Shown piece after piece: positions 1 to 10,384 of a DNA stretch of 64,000 nt (positions are counted from its first letter, which is position 1; each line of letters opens with the position of its first letter). The position numbers and the translations under genes were made by a program. Source of the DNA: Crambe crambe (lineage: Eukaryota; Porifera; Demospongiae; Poecilosclerida; Crambeidae); assembly GCA_963924555.1 (NCBI GenBank), contig OZ004596.1, positions 2,914,001-2,978,000 on the forward strand, in the 5' to 3' direction. Under the pieces are notes generated by a model. That model made no database searches. It saw nothing but the letters and a program-made list of their open reading frames with translations, and was not told where the DNA came from.

Positions 1-1138
1 TTTTATGGCCACTGTGTTTTTTGTAGCTAGGTGGGTGTAGAGTGTGAAGATGAAAATATCTCATATTGCTATTTCTATAGATGAAAAGTTTGACACCCAT
101 GATGTGACTGTCCCTCCATCTGCTTGTGTGACCAGTTCAGATGTATGCATCTACCTCAAAGCTAGTAGTGAGGAGAGAAATTGGCCATCAAGAACAGCTT
201 CTAGTGTGCTTATGGCAGCAAGTCGTGAAAAAGTTCTTCCAAACTTTATCTTAGCTATACATTATAAGCATTATATAATTCTTAGCATTAATGTTTAACT
301 TTAAGATGTTTTATGAACACATGTGCATTTCTAATGTAGCTATACTGTCAAACCTCACGTGTACGTTTTGAGGCGAATTTATTTGCAACCGGAAGTAGAT
401 TAAAGTCAGTAAGTGCAGGACAATCAGGATTTGTGGGTCATATTTTGCTACAATCATCACTGAACTAGTTTGCTGAGTTCTGGGGTTGTGGCCTTTGCGT
501 TATGGTTATGTCCGGCGAAAGTATAGCTACACTTCATGTCGTGGATGCCATATTTGCAAGGGATTGAAGCACCACTTGGCCTCATGTCCTTTAACGGCCA
601 TATTTATGTACTTAAGGTGACATGCACCCTCTCTCCTTGTTAATTATGTTTATTCAACAGCTCATACATACAAACACAGACATGGGACAATAAAGATCAA
701 TGGATAAAATGAAAGATAAAACACATTAGAACTAAGCCAGATTACTTATGAATGGAACAGGTTTGCGTTAAGGATATGTCCGGCGAAATGATTAGGCTAG
801 TCAAATTCACTAAAATGCCCAAAAACTATGTTCAAGCTCCTAATATCACTATTGTGAAGCCCCTGGATACCTGTTACTACAAATGCGTGTTTTCAATATC
901 TAAGAGTCTCTGCTTCCAGTGTTATGCCAGTACAAGGAAATCCTGTCAGGACGCCATCAGTGCACCGCCCCAGGTTGCTATCTCAGAAATAAACAGGTTT
1001 CACGCACGCGTGCGGTTCGACTGTAGGCCTATACAAGCTATTTTAAATTTTTTTCTGTTGTTCCAAAAGCCCGAGAAACAAGCAATCAATTTGGTATGGC
1101 CTTAGTTTTGCAAGCCTAGCTATTGCTAGCTTTTTTTT
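1..1138. other. Unassigned sequence, no gene recognised
   Basis: Open frames exist at 44-298 and 752-1105 on the plus strand, but neither shows a recognisable domain or convincing splice context. A short stretch around 490-530 resembles one around 763-800 (both contain TATGTCCGGCGAAA after a TTGCGTTA-like string), so this is probably repeat-derived. Nothing else is supported. Confidence 0.5.
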
Positions 1139-1149
1139 TTATAAAGATA

Positions 1150-1754
1150 AAATTGCAAAATAGCTATGAGCTAATATTAATGTGTACCTATTGAAACAGA
1201 GGATAGACGTAACGTTTGAAGGCAATGCCGGACGGAGTTCGAGTTTAGTGCCTGGTGGCAGATTGTTCCACAAAGCTAGTGGCTCATGTAAAAAAGGATG
1301 ATTCATGGGTTCTCCACGATATGGTTTTGGAGTAAATAGATTGGGAGGAAAGTCTAGTCTTTTCTGGAGGATCTTGTGGAGGCATAACATCTTGAGAAAT
1401 GATCTGTGGTTCTGTAAGGTGGGAAGCCAAGTATCCAACAATTCCTCGTAGCTACTGCCCCATTGTTTTTGAACTGACTCTAATTGGTGGATATCTTTAG
1501 GTCTCAGACCTGAGCAGCATAGCATATTCAAGATGTGAATGGATTTGGGTCTTGTAAATTTCAAGCAGAGAGTCTGGTTCTGACACAGCATAGAATCTTC
1601 TATACAGTACTCCTAACAGCTTCCTAAATTTAGCACTGATGAAATCTATATGAGGTGACCATGACAGGTCGGACGAAATTATAACACCCAAGTATTTGAA
1701 ATGTGGGACTGAATCCAGGGGTGTACTGTTGATTACTGTTGAAAGAATAATCAA
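1150..1754 (-). pseudogene. LINE reverse transcriptase C-terminal fragment
   Basis: Relic of a non-LTR retrotransposon on the minus strand. The frame from 1754 down to 1497 reads FKYLGVIISSDLSWSPHI, followed by a K-rich helix and an HLEYA motif. This is the familiar end of the palm and thumb in CR1/L2/Jockey-type reverse transcriptases. A frameshift near 1500-1515 moves to a second frame (1591 down to 1139) with the usual following region: LESVQKQWGSSYEELL, NHRSFLKMLCLHKI and LWNNLPP. The endonuclease and the catalytic YADD region are absent, so this is a truncated 3' piece. The upstream side runs into the inverted-repeat element starting at 1781. The family is confident; the exact clade is not resolved. 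Confidence 0.8.
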
Positions 1755-1780
1755 ACCTTACTACGGAAATTTCTGCATGT

Positions 1781-2175
1781 ACAGTGGATTTACGCTCCGT
1801 TCGAATATTCCGTATGCCGTACATAGGAAGCGTATGCTTTGTGCGTGCATACATACATTTTTTTTATAATTATTTTTAAATTCATTATTAATTTTGAAGT
1901 GGCCCCAAAGGGCCTAATAAGTGAATGTCAGTGTGATGAGAAGAAGGTCTGTTGTGGTAGATGAAATGGTTACTACTCAGAGACAAGTCCTGACTCAGAA
2001 TTGATCAAATCAATTGATGATGGTGATGGTGCTTGTCTGCAAGCTTGTCCACAGCTGGAGCGAGCTCCCCTTATGCACTGGATGGCTGAACGTACATGCA
2101 TTTGAATAGAAAAACAAGGCATACGCTTCCCGTGTACCGCATACGGAATATTCGAACGGAACGTGAATCAACTGT
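1781..2175. mobile_element. Small inverted-repeat element (MITE-like)
   Basis: About 395 bp bounded by inverted arms of roughly 55-60 bp. The left arm contains CCGTTCGAATATTCCGTATG and the right arm its reverse complement (CATACGGAATATTCGAACGG) around 2139-2158. Termini read ACAGT...ACTGT. No coding potential was seen inside and no target duplication was identified. Confidence 0.65.
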
Positions 2176-5100
2176 CTATTGTTTTTATTGTTCTGGGCAC
2201 AGGCTAGCTTGCTAGCCCTGCCCTGCCCGTACAGTCGCGTAGCCACCGTGCAAATTCTATTGCAGACCGGAAGTGACGTCATGGGCCAAAATGGCCAAAT
2301 TTTGTAAGGCCGAGGTGGTCAGTTTTATAGTTTCTTAACAGCGTGTAGCGGTGATGGAATGAGAAGTTTCTTACACAATTCTTTTGCTAAATAGAAGTAT
2401 TTTACCGATTTACCAACTTTTCGATGTAAGACTAGCGCCACGAAGAGAAACAGGCAGTTGACCTTGCTCCTTACCAATTTAGCAAGCTGCCTCGAGCTAC
2501 GACTTTTGCCGCTAACATCCAGCAGAAGTATTTTGCAGTTTCAAGATTCAACAAGAGGTAAGTTCAGAGTATATTCTAGAGTATTTGGACAAAAAAAAGT
2601 TGAGTGCATGTTGCGGAATGATTTGTGCCAAGTGATTAGGAGCATGTGTTCAAATGAAGTTACAACATTCAAATTCTGTGCAGGTGGTCTCCATTTCATC
2701 ATCCATTATGGGATATCCTAAGAGCAGAATGAGTGTCAATATTGAGCACGAGAAATTTAGTCATGGAACTCACCACTGACAAGATTGCTGTGATCAAATT
2801 CATCTTCAAAGTCACTGTCAATCTCATCTCCAGTTCTACATCTGTCTTCAGCACATGGTTCATCTTCAGCACATGGTTCACCTTCAGCACATGGCTCACC
2901 TTCGATGAAAGTACCATGCCAAGTAAGCACAGTATAATTATATTAACTTATTATTACCTGTCTCTGTCTCCAAGTTTTGACAGTGAGTACACACGCACCC
3001 TGGCCCACATAAATGACCTTCCTTTTTACATTTGCATCTCTTTGTAGTACATCCGGTTTTACAACCACAGCCATGTGTCAAAAAGGCAACCCTGGTTCTT
3101 ATTTTGACCTTGTTCTCTTCCGACTCCCATTCAACAGTAACAGTTTCACCATCTGTGTTCCATCCAAACCATTGCAGTGGTAGCAAAGACATAGTGTTTT
3201 GACATGCCTGCTGCCAGTAATCGGACACCCATAATGCCCTTAGCCAGTGCAATTCTAGTGCTTCTATCGAAGGGGGTAGCTGGTCCTCAAAGGAAATCCT
3301 TTCCCACACCTTTGATCGTATTTCACAGTACCACTCTGTGTGTTGTTTTTTGGGTGAGTCACCATTGGTGAATAGGTTGAAATGAGCCACAGGTGAGCTC
3401 TCCATAAATGCTCCCCTATGCTTCATGTAATATGCTGCCCCAATAGCACGCATGAATGCAAGGAAGCCATCACTTTCGGGGTCTCTGGAAGCTAGAGAGC
3501 CTGGAATTCGGGGATTTGTTCCACATGATATAAATTCAGCAAACCTGAAGAAGGTCTTGAAGAAAGCGGTTTTTCCTATCCCAACAAAGAAGGAGATAAA
3601 ATCACATCCAGTGGCTATGTAAAGCATCTGAATTATTTGTGGACGACTGTCTACAGGAAGTCCATTCAAGAATGGATCAGATGCTAATGCCTCTATGAAT
3701 CTGTTCATGTGTAGCAATGACATTTCCCTCCCTACTGAACTGAGTTGTACAATGACTTCACTTTCCTTGAGGTCAACTGTTGTCAGACCAATAAGGTAGA
3801 CATCAGTGTCTGGAGAATAGACCAACTTTTTGCCTCTTGGCATGTAGTTGGTATGTAACCATACTCTTGTGTCAGCCTCTTCTGCATTGCATTGTAGTTC
3901 AGGAACAAGGTACTCAATTCCGTCACTAGATGTACACCATACTTTGTCTTCGTCTTCACCTTCCCCTGCTCCTGCTACGTACAATTTTTGACCATCCTTC
4001 AGAAGCTCTGGTGCAAGTGCCAGGAAGGAATCACTGGTATACTGCACAAGATTTTTTTTGCATATTCGGCACTGTATGGTTTCTCTCCACCTCAAAGGAA
4101 TTCCTGTTTCATCTGTGAAGGTAGTGTGCTCATGTAGTGTTGAATTTGTGGCATCTCTCCTTCCCCTTTCGATGGTCTTTGGGTGTGGTTTTAGCCTCCC
4201 CGGATTATCAAAAACAATGTGTATCTGTGATACACCTGCTGTAATATACCATCCCACAAACCTTTTCAATAGAAATTTGGTGTACTGTTTCATATTGGAT
4301 AGAACTCTCAAGGGGGTAGTTTGAATCATAAACATTCCTTCCATAATAACACAATCTGGAACCCACCTTGGAGTGAATGCATTGAGAAAAACATTGCAAT
4401 ATCTGTTCTTGAAAAAAACGGTAGTATTACTTTTTTGACCTTTGTAAGGCAGTCCGGTTTCGTCAGCGATGGCTCTAGGCAGTTCTATATACTGTTCGTT
4501 AACTGAGTCTTCACTCACACATTCTTGCATTTTGGCTAGCAGAAGTCTCCCTTTCAGGCATTTAGTCACAAGTGCTTTTTCACGTTGCAGCTGGTTAATT
4601 AACCTCTTCCCTCCCACTTTTTCTGTAGAAAAAGTCTTGAGAGAGTGTGTGCTGGTTTTAACTTTGACACTGGATATGCGCAAGTAAGTATGCTGCACAA
4701 AGGTATCAAAATCATCCTGGCCTATACTTCGGAATGTTAGTAGATCTTGTTGTTGCTGGGGTGAAGCTGTTGTGTTTGTGAAAGGATTCCGCAAGAACTG
4801 ATTCAGGGTGTCGGTTGGAAGTAGCTTTCCTGAGTCTACACATTTTTTCATAGACCATGCATTTTCACTGAACTTTCTGGCTTTCGGGCAAGTGTGTGTT
4901 TCATCAATAGACTCAAGAGTATCAGTTTGATAAAGTTGTGCTTTCAAATTTTTGAGCACTTTTGAGCGGAAGGGAAAATATAGAGCCATGCGGTGTATGA
5001 AATCTTTGGTTGGATGAATCACAGCTGATTTACAGTCTCTATTTATTAGCATCTCGTGAGCCTCGTCTAGAGCTACAAGATGCCATGATGTGCTGTTAAT

Positions 5101-5983
5101 GCTGATGACAAAATTTCCATCTGCGAATGATTGTGAAATATCACTTGGCAGAAGAAGGCAATCTGCCAAATGCTGTGGCAGTATTTTCCTGTAAGTTGGC
5201 CTATCAAATGCACAAAATAGAGGAGCCATATTTTTCAAAGCAGCTACACGAAGCTTCCAATTGCCAGATCGAACAGCAAAGAAGAGTGAAACATATGCAA
5301 AACAATTTTCGAGTATGAATTCACCCCAAAACTGCCAATTTGGATCTTTCTTGCCCATTGACTTGACATAACCTTCAAATTTTTGTAACAACTTACATAT
5401 TTCATCATCCTTTTGTGTCACGTAGGTAGTTACATCTTCTACTTCCTTCAATGCTTCAAAGAGCTGGCTTACTTCAGTGTTTGTAGATATGAAAGTGCTT
5501 GCCATATGAATGTATATTGCTTCCCATGCCCCCATGAAGAACCTGTGAGCATGCTTAAAGTGTGAACACTTGCGCAAAGCTGTCAGAGTTTCTCCTTTGA
5601 AACCGCTCGCTGAAGCAAGTTGCTTCAATCCAGCATCGAAGTAAATTTTGGATAGAACTGGTTGATAGTTCATCAAAATATGGAAATCTCCAGGGAAAGG
5701 CAGTAGCCATGATAACTCTTCACCATAATCCAATTTTATAGACTGTAGAAGTTTATAGGTCTTGGCATCACCTCCAACAACTAGGTGGTCAAGCGTGTTT
5801 CCAATTTCAAATTCTTTGTATAGCCTGTTAATGACATCCAATATTGTTTCCCTTGAGTCGGCAGTTTGATCCAGTACTTCAAGGTAAACATATTTTGAAG
5901 AAGGTTTTGATTGTGGGTATATTTTTTCGAGTAGGTGGTGAAGTGACAAATATTTTTGTTCAGTTGTACCCTCATGAGCTAAC

Positions 5984-6961
5984 CTATCATTCAGAATAAT
6001 TATAACCCACAAGTAAATAATAATCTCTTAAGGCGGCGGGTATGCATTTGCTCATGAGTTAATGAGGCGAGTAGTTGCACCAACTATGAGATGGTACAGT
6101 TGAAAACTACAGTTTCATACTTCCTACTCTACAACTGAGGCCTAATCAGACACTCGAGAACACTACCGTTGCAGAGAAACTCAACCGCTAAGCAGCCATA
6201 CCTCGATCGATTTTTTGACATCAATTTTCTAGAACTACAGACTTGTGTTGACTGTCTTTTGTGCTTATTCCAGTTGTATAAACCAAGATGCAGGGCTGCA
6301 CGGAGAGTTTTGATTTTAGCCAGAAAAGCCAACACTCCAGAATTTTGATCACTTTTAGCCGTCGATTGAACGATCGGTGGGCCATAGCTCTCGCGTACAG
6401 TGGCTTCTTTTCAAAATCTCTCTGTCTGGCCCTGCCCACTGGTTCATATAATAAGAAAAAGTACAAAATACGGTCAGCACATGGCTGCAGTTTGAGAAAA
6501 TTGACATCAAAAAATTGATCGAGGTATGGCTGCTTAGCAGTTGAGTTTCTCTGGGACGGTAGTGGTCTCAAGTGTCTGGTCTGCCCTCAGTTGTAGAGTA
6601 GGAAGTGCTAGTTAGTATGAAACTGTAGTTTTCAACTGTAGCATCTCATAGTCGGTGCAACTACTCGCCTCATTAACTCATGAATTATTCATGAGCAAAC
6701 ACATACCCGCCACCTTAATATGTGTGCAATCATTCAACATCAATTCTATATGGTGCACTCCTGTTGCCTTTAACCTTAGTTGGTGTGCACCTTTTAGAAT
6801 TGTAGTTATTGTCTAGCTATGAGTAGATTTCTACCTGGGATGTATGCCCTCTAAGTAATAATTATGGGCAAAGGAAGATGACCTTGGGGGGGGGGGGGGT
6901 CCTGGTGGTATTGGGGACATTAGAAGGTGTATGGTGTATGTAAAACCACCCACTATTTTAC
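5984..6961 (-). other. Intron 1 of the Academ-like gene
   Basis: A 978-bp GT-AG intron. It is inferred because joining the flanking exons gives a 45-residue stretch that aligns without gaps to the uninterrupted frame of the second copy. It contains the TTAA-flanked element 6028-6718 and a run of about 13 G near 6886. Without the inserted element the intron would be 287 bp. Confidence 0.7.
6028..6718. mobile_element. TTAA-flanked inverted-repeat element, copy 1
   Basis: A foldback element bounded by TTAA on both sides (6028-6031 and 6715-6718). Arms begin TTAAGGCGGCGGGTATG and end in the complementary CCGCCACCTTAA, then continue through a shared GCTCATGAGTTAATGAGGCG tract for about 80 bp, with further complementarity inward. 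TTAA target use is typical of piggyBac-type elements. Relatives lie at 17650-18029, 23690-24026 and 45101-45724. Confidence 0.8.
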
Positions 6962-9350
6962 CTTAATACTATGTAAAAGAATCCAATTTTTTTCAATTTT
7001 TCCACTTCCTTTTCTTCGTCCTCTGTTGGTTTAAATTCTTTTAGTGAATGTCCGATTCTTAAAGGAGAATAATGATTTGTGGACATGTGGTTTAAAGGAT
7101 GATTTATGTCAAGTTGATTTTCTGAAGGAAGCATTTGTTTTGAGTTACTAGAAGAGCATGAAGACTCATACTCTGTTAATGTTCGAGATCGTCTTGCAAC
7201 TTTTTTGCATGGTGGGCCACTTGTTGGATTAAGAGGTAGAAGATCTCTTATAGGTACTGTGTTCTGGTCCATGTTGGTATCTGGATTTGTGCAACTGAGT
7301 GGTTGAACTATTTGCACTGTTGTGCCATGAAAGCCTCTGTTTTGTCTATTATAGACCATTGCATGCCTTTGGGCAATATCAACATTATCGATTGTAACAA
7401 TACTTAGCACTCCAGGGTTAAGTTGGTGACAGACTCCAACCTCTTGGATTTTACTGACTTGGTATTGTACATATCTACGGTGTGTATCAACAGAAGCTAT
7501 TGCCCCAAATTTGTTTAGAATCCTGATGAGCTCATAGGAGCCTCCTTGAGAATCAACTAACTATGTCAGTGAGAAGTACATGTAAAGGGAATGAACAACA
7601 TGTATTGGTGGCAAAGAACATCACACATGTGCAGTATAGACAGTGCAATTTTCGTTTCAGGCTAATTTTATTTGGTGGTATATTTTTTCTCTTCTCAGTA
7701 ACAGTTCTGGTCATCGTAACTACCATATTCCAAATTTTAGGGTCGATCATGGAAATTGCATTGTCTACAGTAAATGTAGAGATATCTTGCGGCTCTATTG
7801 CATCTTCTCTTAGTACTGTGTTGATATGAGAATGAATGCATTCATTCGTCCACGTATAAACCTTTTCCCTTGTGTTTTCATCTGGGGGGGTAGTGCAAAT
7901 ATCTTGAGTTGCAAGATGTATGAAAGATATCCCCGTCCCCTGAACCAATTTTAGTGTTTTGGTTAGGCATGTGATGAGATCTGTGCCACGTCGATACAAT
8001 ACAATACCCATTGATTTTACTGTGCATGAATACATGAGGTGATGGCCAAAAAAGGCAATTAATCTATTGAGTAAACATCTCTTCGGTACTTCTTCCCTTA
8101 TTTCTGACTCACTTGCATCTTTTGTTGCTTCCTTCATAAATAAATTATAGGTATCGGTCAGCAGTACCGCTAATTTTTTCTTAAGGATAGTGCCAACTGC
8201 TGTGATCACACATTTCATGGTATTATCTATCTCTCTCTCTGCCCCCACAGAGTTCACTTGTTGATCAAGATCGTGATCATGGCTAATGACATCTTTATTT
8301 TGTATGATTGAAAGGTGAGCATTATAACAGTTGGTGCATATATCGTCTCTTGATGTAATATTCATTTCAATATCACCATGAATAGAAAAATGAACCTTAA
8401 TGGTTTGGGGATCTGGGCAGTGCCTGCTTGGGCCCTTAATATATTGTCTACATGTGATGCACTTGTTATGGGTATACATATTAGCATGAAGTAATCTGTG
8501 AACTTGCTTGTAGTGTGTATCGCATAAGGGTATAAGTTTGTTGTGGTCATCTGAAGGAATGGTTATGTTGAATAGTGTAGAGATACGCTGTATCGTGAAT
8601 GAACTAGAATGGATGATGGTATTATTGGTGTTGGTGGCTGTGCATTGTGGAATGATGCAGTGATATATCATTTTGCTCTTCCAACGTGGGACATAATCAT
8701 CTTTATTTATATTTCTTTTTATATTTCTTTCACATGGCTTGCAGACACAACTTGCCTCATCCACATCCTCCTCTAACTGAACGAGCTTCTCTTTAATGGA
8801 GGTACTCCATGAAGATGGATGGGAATAATAGTTGGACTCTTGTTTACAGAGAGAACATGGACCACAAGGATGTTGAGGGTGGCGAGGATGAACTTTAGAC
8901 ATGATGACTAATTTGGGAATAAAATGGTTTTAATGTTCTCATATTGCTCAATAAATGAAGCATGCATAACTACTTGTATAATACTTTTGCAGTTACAGTT
9001 TTTGGATATTTGGTGCATCTATCATTAAGCTACTTAGTGAAGGGGGTAACTAATACTGTTCTGCTTGCGGAATGATTTGTGCCAAAAGTCTACAGACCTA
9101 CATGCTTACCTTACAGTTGTGGTTAATTGCTTCCTACACGGAAATTAATGAATATTTCAAACACGATGGGATAGAACACTTCTTCCTTGTTATTTATGCA
9201 GCTGCACTTGTAACTAACCGCTTTTTTGCGGCCTGTGTACAATTTTATATGTAGCTAACATTTATTGATAAATTCGCGGAATTAAAAAGTGCTTCGAAAT
9301 AGGAAATGTATTATTCCAATGTCACTTCCGGTCGGGTGGCTACGCGACTG

Positions 9351-10384
9351 CGTAGAGATCGAAAAAATATTAAAAAAACTATTTAATTGCGCGCGCGGTT
9401 ACGTGCTTGAGAGAGTCGATCGGCGCGGCCATGAGGCGCCAGCGTCCAAATTAAATTTGTTGCAGACCGGAAGTGCTTCCTGTTAAATATTCGCTCGCTC
9501 ATTTTTTAGACAATATTTTGTCATTTTTTATACCCATCATATCTCCGTCATTTTGGCAAAGATGTTTAAGAAATTACATGAAATTGTTTTTCACTTCCTA
9601 TAGATTATAATGATATAAAAATGAAAGCAGTTAAGAATGCCATTGCAAGTTTGACAGCAGATCCATTGGCAGTACTTCATCATGTACATATCATAGTGGC
9701 TGTGTATCTACCGTTCAAACATCAGTTTCCAGGACTTTTACACTCTCAAACTTACTGTACCAGTAGAACGATAGTTGTTTCCATTCATCAAAAAATTAAG
9801 TTGTTCTTTTATAATGATTATCGACTATAGATGCTATTTTCATACCATTAAAATTGAGAAAATTAATATGAACTAACTAGATGTGAAAGTAATCATTACC
9901 CTGGTTAGCCTCACAAATTTATACAGAGAAATAACCATCACAGTAACTAAGCATGTTAGCTTAAGTATATGCCTACCATTGCATGTGAGGCCCTAGTTAG
10001 CCTTAAGGATTGTACTAGTTCTGCTATGCTGAGCTGCACCATGCATGGTTACATGATCTACATGTTACTTGTATAATTCTAATTCTGGCACACAAGATCC
10101 AGCTGCCTGCACTAGCTGTTGAATGGTCCACAGAAGGTACACTGTTAGTGGTTTCAACAACTTTAGTTTGAGGTTTGAGGTATGTAAACAAACATAACTG
10201 TAGTTGACCAGTTATTATGTACTACATGTATACCAAAAAATTAGCTGAATGAAGTTATTCACCACTTGCATAAGATTGGCAATTTAGGAAGTGGAATTAA
10301 CAGAAGTGAAAGCTTAGGTAACACCAACTTAGAATACCACCTATAGATAATTATCATAAAAATTAATACAAAATATTATAGATA
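9351..10384. other. Spacer between the two Academ-like copies
   Basis: Open frames here are short and unrecognised. A stretch at 9440-9475 (ending TTGCAGACCGGAAGTG) resembles the left terminal module of the element at 2232 and could be the decayed 5' end of the second copy. No counterpart end was established with confidence beyond 15591. The remainder is A+T-rich with no visible feature. Confidence 0.4.

Larger units (their letters stand above)
2757..8902 (-). pseudogene. Academ-like transposase, one 4-bp frameshift
   Basis: A spliced gene of about 1,701 codons: exon 1 8902-6962, exon 2 5983-2958, exon 3 2899-2757. Removing one extra AACT (7555-7562) makes the total length divisible by three. 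The N-terminus has CxxCxxC (about residues 13-19) then CVCKPC near residue 55, a likely zinc-binding region. Mid-protein there is a conserved GFHGTTVQIVQP block. The C-terminal third carries nuclease-like acidic motifs: IHIVFDN (about 1237), EEADT (about 1345), SPDTDV (about 1367) and TGCDFISFFVGIGK (about 1436). These parallel the XPG/FEN1 active-site series. A CXC-type cysteine module (about 1616-1650) and an acidic tail with three GEPCAE-like repeats end it. Splice sites: AG|GTAAAA to GATAG|G, and CAG|GTAATA to CGAAG|G. Alignment to the copy at 10385-15591 supports the first join residue for residue. Confidence 0.75.
2232..9350 (-). mobile_element. Academ-like DNA transposon, nearly complete
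   Basis: A 7,119-bp element. The left end begins CAGTCGCGTAGCCACC (2232-2247) and the right end is its exact reverse complement (9335-9350). Inside each terminus is a second match, GACCGGAAGTGAC, separated on the left by a 17-bp insertion. The 4 bases flanking each end are CGTA (2228-2231 and 9351-9354), a target-site duplication. A 21-bp direct repeat starting TTGCGGAATGATTTGTGCCA lies near both ends (2611-2631 and 9065-9085), as subterminal transposase-binding sites often do. One minus-strand gene fills the element. XPG-like nuclease motifs plus an eight-cysteine module and a short target duplication are features I recall for the Academ superfamily. The class assignment is inference; the ends and the duplication are seen directly. 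Confidence 0.78.

Noticed and set aside
752-1105. 117-codon frame as a host gene
   Set aside because: No recognisable domain, and the 5' part resembles a nearby stretch at 490-530, so it is more likely repeat DNA.
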